Assembly: GCA_902477365.1 (NCBI GenBank)
Contig: CABSGW010000022.1
Location: 1-17,328, forward strand
Direction of reading: 5' to 3'
From: an uncultured Prevotellaceae bacterium
GTDB taxonomy: Bacteria; Bacteroidota; Bacteroidia; Bacteroidales; Bacteroidaceae
DNA length: 17,328 nucleotides
Shown: piece by piece, positions 7,030 through 13,966 of the stretch
Layout of the letters: each line of letters starts with the position of its first letter
Position numbering within the stretch: position 1 is the stretch's first letter
Position numbers and translations under genes: made by a program
The notes under the pieces: generated by a model
Databases searched by the model: none
What the model was told of the DNA's origin: nothing
What the model saw: only the letters and a program-made list of their open reading frames with translations

Positions 7030-7146
7030 ATGAAAACAAGAGCATCTTTAAAGAAGCGTACGCCTGAGTGCAAAATAGTTCGTCGTAAGGGACGCTTATA
7101 TGTTATTAATAAAAAGAACCCCAAGTTCAAAATGCGTCAGGGTTGA
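7030..7146 (+). CDS. rpmJ: 50S ribosomal protein L36
   Basis: L36 is the smallest large-subunit protein, located near the factor-binding region. The gene codes for 38 aa: MKTRASLKKRTPECKIVRRK, then GRLYVINKKNPKFKMRQG. The order MK-RASxKKRTPECKIVRR-GRLYVI-NPK-K-RQG is the L36 signature. The full set of zinc ligands (C-x2-C-C-H) is absent, with only one cysteine, so this is the zinc-free form. It lies between infA and rpsM, the standard place. Confidence 0.97.
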   Translation: MKTRASLKKRTPECKIVRRKGRLYVINKKNPKFKMRQG

Positions 7147-7173
7147 TTCGTTTGAATAAAAAATAAAATATAT

Positions 7174-7554
7174 ATGGCAATAAGAATTGTTGGTGTAGAC
7201 TTGCCTCAAAACAAAAGAGGTGAGATCGCTTTGACCTATGTTTACGGAATAGGTCGCAGTAGCTCGGCAAAGATTTTGGATAAGGCTGGTGTCGACAAAG
7301 ATATCAAGGTAAAGGACTGGACGGATGACCAGGCTGCTAAGATTCGTGAAATTATCGGCGCAGAATATAAAGTTGAAGGTGATCTTCGTTCCGAAATCCA
7401 GTTGAACATCAAACGTTTGATGGACATTGGTTGCTATCGTGGTGTACGTCATCGTATTGGTCTTCCATTGCGCGGACAGAGCACAAAGAACAATGCTCGT
7501 ACACGTAAAGGAAAGAAGAAAACTGTTGCTAATAAGAAAAAAGCTACTAAATAA
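7174..7554 (+). CDS. rpsM: 30S ribosomal protein S13
   Basis: S13 lies at the top of the 30S head, contacts P-site tRNA with its tail and bridges to L5. The product is 126 aa. It begins MAIRIVGVDLPQNKRGEIAL with the helix-turn-helix-like GIGRSSSAKIL. The signature GCYRGVRHRIGLPLRGQSTK is followed by NNARTRKGKKK and a lysine-rich tail. The gene opens the alpha-operon part of the cluster, 27 nt after rpmJ. Confidence 0.97.
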   Translation: MAIRIVGVDLPQNKRGEIALTYVYGIGRSSSAKILDKAGVDKDIKVKDWTDDQAAKIREIIGAEYKVEGDLRSEIQLNIKRLMDIGCYRGVRHRIGLPLRGQSTKNNARTRKGKKKTVANKKKATK

Positions 7555-7563
7555 TAATTAGAT

Positions 7564-7953
7564 ATGGCAAAGAAAACAGTCGCAGCAAAAAAGAGAAATG
7601 TGAAAGTTGATGCTATGGGACAATTGCATGTTCATAGTTCTTTCAACAATATCATCGTATCTTTGGCTAATAGCGAGGGCCAGATCATCTCTTGGTCTTC
7701 TGCCGGTAAGATGGGCTTCCGTGGCTCCAAGAAGAATACTCCGTATGCAGCTCAAATGGCTGCTCAGGATTGTACTAAGATTGCATTTGATCTCGGTCTA
7801 CGTAAAGTAAAAGCATATGTGAAAGGTCCTGGTAACGGTCGTGAGTCTGCTATCCGTACAATACATGGTGCAGGTATTGAAGTAACCGAAATTGTAGATG
7901 TTACTCCGCTGCCACACAATGGATGTCGTCCTCCTAAGAGAAGAAGAGTATAG
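7564..7953 (+). CDS. rpsK: 30S ribosomal protein S11
   Basis: S11 is part of the 30S platform, near the E-site and the anti-Shine-Dalgarno end of 16S rRNA. The product is 129 aa. Conserved blocks are GQLHVHSSFNNIIVSLAN, SWSSAGKMGFRGSKKNTPYA, VYVKGPG-type KAYVKGPGNGRESAIRTI and DVTPLPHNGCRPPKRRRV. The start MAKKTVAAKKRNVKVDAMGQ is typical of Bacteroidales. It follows rpsM by 9 nt. Confidence 0.97.
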   Translation: MAKKTVAAKKRNVKVDAMGQLHVHSSFNNIIVSLANSEGQIISWSSAGKMGFRGSKKNTPYAAQMAAQDCTKIAFDLGLRKVKAYVKGPGNGRESAIRTIHGAGIEVTEIVDVTPLPHNGCRPPKRRRV

Positions 7954-7983
7954 TCTGTTAATTACAAAAAAGGATAAAAAAAT

Positions 7984-8589
7984 ATGGCAAGATATACTGG
8001 ACCCAAATCACGTATTGCCCGTAAATTCGGTGAAGCAATTTTTGGCGCAGATAAAGTATTATCTAAAAGAAATTTCCCTCCCGGTCAACACGGTAATTCT
8101 CGTCGTCGCAAGACTTCTGAGTACGGTGTCATGTTGGCTGAGAAGCAGAAAGCTAAATACACATACGGTGTGTTGGAGAAACAGTTCCGTAACATGTTCG
8201 AGAAAGCTGCAAGTGCTGCTGGTATTACCGGTGAGATCTTGTTGCAGAATCTTGAATCACGCCTTGACAACGTAGTTTATCGTTTAGGTATTGCTCCGAC
8301 ACGTGCTGCAGCTCGTCAATTGGTAAGTCACAAACATATTACAGTTGATGGTGCAGTCGTGAACATTCCTTCTTATTCTGTAAAACCTGGTCAAATTATA
8401 GCTGTTCGCGAGAAATCTAAGTCATTGGAGGCTATTGTCGATGCATTGGCTGGTTTCAATCACAGCAAATATCCTTGGCTGGAGTGGGATGAAAGTACAA
8501 AGTCTGGTAAGCTTTTGCATAAACCGGAACGTGCTGACATTCCTGAGAATATTAAGGAACAGTTGATCGTTGAGTTGTACTCTAAATAA
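7984..8589 (+). CDS. rpsD: 30S ribosomal protein S4
   Basis: S4 is a primary 16S rRNA-binding protein that nucleates 30S assembly and affects accuracy. In E. coli it represses the alpha operon. The product is 201 aa. The N-terminal part is MARYTGPKSRIARKFGEAIF with PPGQHGNSRRRKTSEYGVML; no zinc-finger cysteines are present. The S4 RNA-binding domain (about residues 93-155) has LESRLDNVVYRLGIAPTRAA and RQLVSHKHITVDGAVVNIPS. The tail PERADIPENIKEQLIVELYS is typical. It lies before rpoA, as in E. coli. Confidence 0.98.
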   Translation: MARYTGPKSRIARKFGEAIFGADKVLSKRNFPPGQHGNSRRRKTSEYGVMLAEKQKAKYTYGVLEKQFRNMFEKAASAAGITGEILLQNLESRLDNVVYRLGIAPTRAAARQLVSHKHITVDGAVVNIPSYSVKPGQIIAVREKSKSLEAIVDALAGFNHSKYPWLEWDESTKSGKLLHKPERADIPENIKEQLIVELYSK

Positions 8590-8600
8590 TAATTAAGTTC

Positions 8601-9593
8601 ATGGCGATATTAGCATTTCAAAAACCTGACAAAGTTATTATGTTGGAAAACGATCCAAAGTTCGGAAAATTTGAATTTCGTCCTTTGGAGCCGGGCTTCG
8701 GCACGACCGTAGGCAATGCCTTACGTCGTATCCTTCTTTCTTCTTTGGAAGGCTTTGCGATCAATACCATTCAGATTGAAGGTGTTGAGCACGAGTTTTC
8801 TTCCGTACCAGGAGTAAGAGAGGATGTTACCAATATAATCTTGAATTTGAAGCAGGTGCGCTTCAAACAAGTAGTAGAAGAATTCGAGAACGAGAAAGTT
8901 AGTATCACAGTCGAGAATTCTACGGAATTTAAAGCCGGTGATATAGGCAAGTATCTTACTGGATTTGAAGTGTTAAATCCTGACTTAGTGATTTGCCATT
9001 TAGATTCCAAAGCTTCGATGAAAATCGATCTTACGATAAACAAAGGTCGTGGCTACGTTCCTGCAGAGGAAAACCGTGAGTTCTGTACCGGTGTTAACGT
9101 AATTCCGATTGATTCTATTTACACCCCTATCCGTAATGTGAAATATGTCGTTGACAATTTCCGCGTAGAGCAGAAAACTGACTACGAGAAGTTGATCATT
9201 GAAATCACAACGGACGGTTCCATTCACCCGAAGGATGCTTTGAAAGAAGCTGCTAAAGTGCTTATTTATCACTTTATGCTCTTCTCTGATGAGAAAATTA
9301 CACTTGAAAATTCTGATGCAGACGGCAATGAGGAGTTTGACGAAGAAGTACTTCACATGCGTCAATTGCTTAAGACAAAATTAGTAGATATGGATCTTTC
9401 GGTTCGTGCACTTAATTGTCTGAAAGCTGCCGATGTCGAAACGTTAGGAGACTTAGTGCAATTTAATAAGACGGATCTTTTGAAATTCCGTAACTTCGGT
9501 AAGAAATCGCTCACGGAGCTTGATGATTTGCTCGAGGGTCTGAATCTATCGTTTGGAACCGATATCTCTAAGTATAAATTAGACAAAGAATAA
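8601..9593 (+). CDS. rpoA: DNA-directed RNA polymerase subunit alpha
   Basis: The alpha subunit dimerises to scaffold RNA polymerase, and its C-terminal domain contacts promoter DNA and activators. The product is 330 aa, the usual length. The N-terminal domain (about 1-235) has FEFRPLEPGFGTTVGNALRR followed by ILLSSLEGFAI, and later GRGYVPAEENRE and DYEKLIIEITTDGSIHPKDA. An acidic linker (DADGNEEFDEEVLHMR) leads to the C-terminal domain (about 260-320) with DLSVRALNCLKAADVETLGD and FRNFGKKSLTELDDLL. It lies 11 nt after rpsD and 6 nt before rplQ. Confidence 0.98.
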   Translation: MAILAFQKPDKVIMLENDPKFGKFEFRPLEPGFGTTVGNALRRILLSSLEGFAINTIQIEGVEHEFSSVPGVREDVTNIILNLKQVRFKQVVEEFENEKVSITVENSTEFKAGDIGKYLTGFEVLNPDLVICHLDSKASMKIDLTINKGRGYVPAEENREFCTGVNVIPIDSIYTPIRNVKYVVDNFRVEQKTDYEKLIIEITTDGSIHPKDALKEAAKVLIYHFMLFSDEKITLENSDADGNEEFDEEVLHMRQLLKTKLVDMDLSVRALNCLKAADVETLGDLVQFNKTDLLKFRNFGKKSLTELDDLLEGLNLSFGTDISKYKLDKE

Positions 9594-9599
9594 ACAAAC

Positions 9600-10088
9600 A
9601 TGAGACATAATAAAAAATTCAATCACCTGAGTCGTACTGCATCTCATAGAGCAGCGATGCTTTCCAATATGGCTTGCTCTTTGATTATGCACAAAAGAAT
9701 CACTACGACTGTTGCGAAGGCCAAAGCTTTAAAGAAGTATGTTGAGCCTCTGATTACAAAGTCTAAGCTTGATACGACAAACTCTCGTCGTGTAGTGTTC
9801 AGCTATTTGAAAGATAAATATGCTGTAACCGAGTTGTTCAAAGAGATTTCTGTAAAAGTGGCAGACCGTCCGGGTGGTTATACTCGTATTATAAAGACGG
9901 GTATTCGTCAAGATGACGCTAGTGCAATGTGCTTTATCGAACTTGTTGACTATGATGAAAACATGGCTAAGACAGTGAAGAAGAAAGCTACTCGTACACG
10001 TCGTTCTAAAAAGAATACTGCAGAGGCTACGGCTGCAACAGAAGTTGCAGAAGAGGCACAGGTTGAAGAAACTGCGAAAGCTGAATAA
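9600..10088 (+). CDS. rplQ: 50S ribosomal protein L17 with acidic tail
   Basis: L17 lies on the solvent side of the large subunit near the exit tunnel. The product is 162 aa. Residues 1-120 are the family core: MRHNKKFNHLSRTASHRAAM, KRITTTVAKAKALKKYVEPL and VKVADRPGGYTRIIKTG. Residues about 121-162 form an extra tail that starts basic (KKKATRTRRSKK) and ends Ala/Glu-rich. Such tails occur in Bacteroidales L17 and are probably disordered. It is the last gene of the cluster, followed 20 nt later by a terminator. Confidence 0.97.
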   Translation: MRHNKKFNHLSRTASHRAAMLSNMACSLIMHKRITTTVAKAKALKKYVEPLITKSKLDTTNSRRVVFSYLKDKYAVTELFKEISVKVADRPGGYTRIIKTGIRQDDASAMCFIELVDYDENMAKTVKKKATRTRRSKKNTAEATAATEVAEEAQVEETAKAE

Positions 10089-10107
10089 AACTGTTTTCAA
10101 TAGTTAT

Positions 10108-10142
10108 AAAAGAGATTGTCCATCAAGGGCAATCTCTTTTTT
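10108..10142 (+). terminator. Intrinsic terminator of the ribosomal cluster
   Basis: The arms AGAGATTGTCC (10111-10121) and GGGCAATCTCT, with one T-G wobble, form an 11-bp stem around a short ATCA loop. Flanking A and T runs extend it, and a run of six T residues follows (AATCTCTTTTTTG). It starts 20 nt after the rplQ stop and is the only clear Rho-independent terminator on the plus strand in the cluster. Confidence 0.9.
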
Positions 10143-10256
10143 GTATCTTTTAATGGAAAGGTGCTTTGTATTATGGCTTGAGAGAAGCCAGTTATATGTT
10201 TTGGGTAGTGCTTTTAGATGTTCATAGAATCGTTGTTTTGTGGTTTTTCGATTCGA

Positions 10257-10305
10257 TTTATCGGACAACATTTATTCATACCTCAAAAACTTTTATCGGA
10301 CAGCA
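10257..10305. repeat. 14-bp direct repeat, two copies
   Basis: TTTATCGGACAACA (10257-10270) and TTTATCGGACAGCA (10292-10305) differ by one base and start 35 bp apart. They lie directly before the intron-like segment and may be part of it, or of an older insertion. No target-site duplication or transposase gene is visible with them. Confidence 0.55.
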
Positions 10306-10321
10306 ATAGCTCAAAATAAGA

Positions 10322-10422
10322 ACCATCGTATACCGAATGAGACGTACGGTGGTGCGTGAGGTCTGTAAATACGAAAGTAGGAGATAAATACCTGCGGATT
10401 AGTCTTTACCTCCTACTCGATT
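10322..10422 (+). mobile_element. Probable decayed 3' end of a group II intron (domains V and VI)
   Basis: ACCATCGTA (10322-10330) pairs over 9 bp, with one wobble, with TACGGTGGT (10345-10353). A CG dinucleotide (10343-10344) precedes the 3' arm, where the domain V bulge belongs. GTACGGTGGT followed by a GTGAGG-like tail resembles the domain V to VI junction of bacterial group II introns as I remember it. The upper stem is damaged: TACC-GAAT-GAGA, where GGTA would be needed to close it. A second hairpin, GTAGGAG/CTCCTAC plus TAAA/TTTA around an A-C mismatch (10377-10388 and 10405-10416), fits domain VI. The element would end near CTACTCGATT (10413-10422). No reverse-transcriptase gene or 5' half is present. 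The alternative is a chance pair of hairpins with a terminator role. Confidence 0.5.
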
Positions 10423-10440
10423 GCTAATATTTAATCTTGT

Positions 10441-13400
10441 TTATTGAAGAGCTACCTTGAACACACTCTTTTGTCCGTCCTTAGCGATAGCTTCCACAAT
10501 GACTACTTTGCCGACTGCGGTATCTACGGAGAAAGTAGCTTGATTAGTCTGCTGAACCACGTGACCATCTAAGTCGAGCACTTTAACGGACTTTACATCA
10601 GCGCCGCTCAAAATAATCGTGCGACCCTTTACCGAAAGCGTGAGAGAATCGGTTGTGGCGATTTGTTTAACACTTGTCGGGTTACGGGTGAAATCGAAAA
10701 TAGTTACGGCGCCTTTCTTGGCTTTGAGAACGGCCACGTCCGTGCCGAGGCAGCTACCTACAACTTCTTCGCCGTTAACGGTACACATGGCTTCGTGTAT
10801 GTACGGATATTTCACAAAGCCTGGCTGACCCTGGTTGTTTACTACTTTTACGCGGACAGGCTTGCCAGCCTTCCACTCAACGTCCACCGTAAAGTCACCG
10901 ATAGCCTTCAGGCCGCTCACCTTACCGGCACTCCAGGCAGAAGGTAGGGCCGGAAGAATTTCAATAGAGTCCGTGTGACTTTGCATAAGCATCTCTGCCA
11001 TTCCGGCACAGGCACCGAAGTTTCCGTCTATTTGGAATGGTGCGTGAGAATCATACAGATTGTAGAACACGCCGGAGCCACCCTTGGCATGACGCAAGGC
11101 GTTTTTCAGAATCGTATGCGTGTGGTCACCATCCTTTGCGCGGGCCCAAAGGTTTATCTTCCAGCCCATAGACCAACCGGTGGCGCCATCGCCACGCAAC
11201 TTCAAGGAATTAATGGCGGCATTGTAGAGGGCAGAGCCGGCCTTTACCTGGCTGAAAGGGTAGAGGCACATCAGATGCGACATGTGGCGGTGGCCGTCGG
11301 CGCCGGCCGTATAGTTGCTGTACTTCCATTCGCGGAGAATCTTGCTACCAGTTTTCACACCGTTTTTATCGGCGCCCCACTGCCCCGTATAGGTCTCGAT
11401 AGCAAGGCCTTTGTCGAGGTTGGCAAAACGGTCCTGGAGTTTATCAAGATCTTCGGCAGAAATGTTAGCCTCATCGCCCAAAATTTTTATCGTGTTGAGT
11501 GTATTGTCGAAGAGCTCATACACGAGTTGCTGTGCATGCGCCGTGGCATTCTCGGCATCGGGGCCTTGTTCGGGAGAATATTCGTTGGGTGCTTCGTAAG
11601 TGCCATCGGCAGCTTTCACTAAGCGATCCATCCAGAATTGACAGGCAGAGAGCATCGTGGGGAAGGCACGTTTAAGAAAGTCCTTGTCGAGGGTGTAGCG
11701 ATAGTGTTGCCACAGGTGGGAGCAATACCAGGCGTTGGCCACGACGTAATTTTTCATGAAACCGCCCGTACCGCCGAAGATATTGTTGTCGGTGTAGCAA
11801 GTCCAGCCACGTTTTTGGCCACTATTATTAGCATAGGTTTTCCACTCCTTGCTATCGGCCATGTTGATGATATAATTGAGGAATGGCAAGTGCATTTCGC
11901 TAAGATTGGTAGGCTCGACGGGCCAATAGTTCATCTGCACGTTGATGTTAGCGTGAATATCGGAGTGCCAACTGGCCTTCTCGATGTTGTTCCAAATACC
12001 CTGAAGATTTGACGGAAGGTCTACTCCACGCGAAGATCCGATGGCGAGATAACGACCGTAAGCAAAGTAAAGTTGTTCGAGCATACGGGCATTGGCGCCT
12101 TCGCCTTGGTTGTAAGTATCTATAAGGCGGTCGGTGGGCATATTGTTTACCGTTCCTTCGAGATCGAGGTCTGTGCGGTCGAAGAAAGCCTTGTGGTCGG
12201 CCAAATGAGCGACGTAGAGTTCGGCCCACGATTGGTCGGTGGCGGCATTGACGCGTGTCTCTACTTTTCTGGCTAAGGCGGCAGTATTCGACACATAGGT
12301 GGCTTGCGTTGGATCGAAGTCGGTGTCGCCGCCCAATACGACGAGTACTTCGTCGGCATCGCGCACAGTGATACCGCTGTTGTCGGTAGTCATTTCGCCA
12401 CCAGTAGGGATAACTTTCATGCGAGCGTTGTAGCTTACAAGGTCGAGTTTGCCGCTAAAGGTAGCGTTGCCATCAGTGTAGATCGTAGCGGCCTTGAGTG
12501 TTTTACTGCTGGCGAGCGTAAAGCGTAGGTTGAGCTTGCCACTCTCGCTGGCCGAATAACGGGCCACTACCACGCGGGCGGGATTGGAAGAGATGTATTC
12601 GCGCGTGTAGGTAACGGAACCATCGGGGCTTTTGAAAGAAACCTTACCGACAGCAGTGGTGAGGTCGAGCTGACGGTAGTAGTCCTTAGCGGCCTTATCA
12701 GAGGTATAACCGAACAGACCGCTGAGATCTTCGGCATAGACGGATCCGAAATTCTCATAGTAGCCCTGCTCTGCCTCCGTAATGGCGGTGTTGGTGCCGC
12801 TCCAGAGAGCTTTATCATTGAATTGGATTTCATCTTTTTCGAGCCCACCGAAAAGGCTAGCGCCGAACTGGCCGTCACCGATAGGTAGGGAATATTCCAT
12901 CCAATTAGAGTAGCCGTTACCGCCGGAGTAGAGCGGCGCCGTGGTGGCCGGCTGGTCATACCAAAGCGTGAGTTTGTTTTCGGGTACATAACCCTCGATA
13001 CCTGTTGACTTATAGTCGGGATAAGTCATCTTATCCGGCTCGATAAAGGTTACGGGGTTGTTGGGATCATTGGCGTTCCAGATTCCGATAGTTGTACCGC
13101 CGGGACCGCCCCAAAGGGCGAAATAGCCGTCACGATTGTTGGGGTGAATTTCCCATCCTGGGGCGGTGGAAGCTCCGCTATTAACAAGAGAAAAGCCGGC
13201 AGTGTAAGGCGTAGAGGAAGAACGAATGGGTGTTGGATTATGGCCCTTTGGCGTATCTTCACCCACATTGCTTACAACGGCGTAACGGCCGTGCTTATTA
13301 ATGAACTGGAAATTGTCTTTTGTACCGACAAGTTTCCACAATTGCCCCTCTACGGGCTCAGGAGCAGAAGGGGTGATACAACCGTTCAAGGCCATATCGT

Positions 13401-13956
13401 TCCAATAATTATTCTCGCCTCTATTCGTCTTGATGAAATACCATGTTTCATTCTGATTGTCGGAAAAGGTTGGCAAGTCAACGCTCGCCGGTAAGAACTT
13501 CAAGGCATTACTTCCGTCGCCGGCAACCCATTCGCTAAGCCGTGCGCCAGCGTTCGTGCTCATGCTCTGATTCATGCAGTAGTTTTGTCCTACACGTTTA
13601 AGCTCCCAATGTCCTCCTTCGGTAGAAGTTTCCAGAACTGTCATTTGAACTTTAAGAGGCTCCGTGATGGAATAATAATAGTTATTTTTAAAGCCGAGCC
13701 AATGGCCTGCTTTACTACGCATGTAGAATCCTTCTTTCGTTCCAATAAATTGCCATTGCTGTGCGTCTGCGCCTGTGCGGTCGGCAACTATTAGATCTTT
13801 GTTTAAGCCATTGTCGAGCAGCACGTGACCGCCTTTGGCGAATTGTACGAAGTACCATTTGGGTGCATCGATTGTGGAAAATTCGGGCAAAGCCTTTTGC
13901 GCGTTCACTGCGGTCCACGCTAATAAAACAACTAATAAAGCATAAATTTTTTTCAT
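10441..13956 (-). CDS. Secreted GH95 alpha-L-fucosidase with ricin-like modules
   Basis: The 1171-aa product has a Sec signal peptide (MKKIYALLVVLLAWTAVNA, then Q). GH95 enzymes hydrolyse terminal fucose, mainly alpha-1,2 links on galactose, by inversion. The catalytic part (about 325-1090) shows NGYSNWMEYSLPIGDGQFGA, LPSNLQGIWNN, HANINVQMNYWPVEPTNLSE, EYSPEQGP and QIDGNFGACAGMAEMLMQSH. By comparison with Bifidobacterium AfcA, Glu796 should be the acid, and Asn670, Asn672 and Asp977 the base system. Residues about 31-156 and 169-306 are two ricin-B-like segments with QQWQFIG and QLWKLVG, probably sugar-binding. The end (about 1100-1171) is a beta-rich module, VKSVKVLDLDGHVV to VFKVALQ, resembling a type IX sorting domain; that is uncertain. 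At 1171 aa it is well above the ~800 aa of simple GH95 enzymes. It lies 10 nt downstream of its partner gene. Confidence 0.92.
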   Translation of the reverse strand: MKKIYALLVVLLAWTAVNAQKALPEFSTIDAPKWYFVQFAKGGHVLLDNGLNKDLIVADRTGADAQQWQFIGTKEGFYMRSKAGHWLGFKNNYYYSITEPLKVQMTVLETSTEGGHWELKRVGQNYCMNQSMSTNAGARLSEWVAGDGSNALKFLPASVDLPTFSDNQNETWYFIKTNRGENNYWNDMALNGCITPSAPEPVEGQLWKLVGTKDNFQFINKHGRYAVVSNVGEDTPKGHNPTPIRSSSTPYTAGFSLVNSGASTAPGWEIHPNNRDGYFALWGGPGGTTIGIWNANDPNNPVTFIEPDKMTYPDYKSTGIEGYVPENKLTLWYDQPATTAPLYSGGNGYSNWMEYSLPIGDGQFGASLFGGLEKDEIQFNDKALWSGTNTAITEAEQGYYENFGSVYAEDLSGLFGYTSDKAAKDYYRQLDLTTAVGKVSFKSPDGSVTYTREYISSNPARVVVARYSASESGKLNLRFTLASSKTLKAATIYTDGNATFSGKLDLVSYNARMKVIPTGGEMTTDNSGITVRDADEVLVVLGGDTDFDPTQATYVSNTAALARKVETRVNAATDQSWAELYVAHLADHKAFFDRTDLDLEGTVNNMPTDRLIDTYNQGEGANARMLEQLYFAYGRYLAIGSSRGVDLPSNLQGIWNNIEKASWHSDIHANINVQMNYWPVEPTNLSEMHLPFLNYIINMADSKEWKTYANNSGQKRGWTCYTDNNIFGGTGGFMKNYVVANAWYCSHLWQHYRYTLDKDFLKRAFPTMLSACQFWMDRLVKAADGTYEAPNEYSPEQGPDAENATAHAQQLVYELFDNTLNTIKILGDEANISAEDLDKLQDRFANLDKGLAIETYTGQWGADKNGVKTGSKILREWKYSNYTAGADGHRHMSHLMCLYPFSQVKAGSALYNAAINSLKLRGDGATGWSMGWKINLWARAKDGDHTHTILKNALRHAKGGSGVFYNLYDSHAPFQIDGNFGACAGMAEMLMQSHTDSIEILPALPSAWSAGKVSGLKAIGDFTVDVEWKAGKPVRVKVVNNQGQPGFVKYPYIHEAMCTVNGEEVVGSCLGTDVAVLKAKKGAVTIFDFTRNPTSVKQIATTDSLTLSVKGRTIILSGADVKSVKVLDLDGHVVQQTNQATFSVDTAVGKVVIVEAIAKDGQKSVFKVALQ

Positions 13957-13966
13957 CGCTCATAAG

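Larger units (their letters stand above)
10143..10440. other. Gene-free junction between convergent operons
   Basis: About 300 bases with no open frame that looks like a gene on either strand. The plus-strand ribosomal cluster ends before it and the minus-strand glycosidase operon ends after it. It contains a small hairpin TGGCTT-GAGAG-AAGCCA (10174-10190), a short direct repeat and a probable group II intron remnant. The stem at 10377-10416 could also serve as a terminator for the minus-strand operon, but it lacks a strong T-tract. Confidence 0.7.

Noticed and set aside
10174..10190. Hairpin TGGCTT-GAGAG-AAGCCA as a second terminator
   Set aside because: The stem is only 6 bp and no T-run follows; the strong terminator just upstream already ends the operon.
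10975..11622. Plus-strand open frame of 215 codons inside the fucosidase gene
   Set aside because: It is antisense to the catalytic domain of the fucosidase and shows no recognisable domain.
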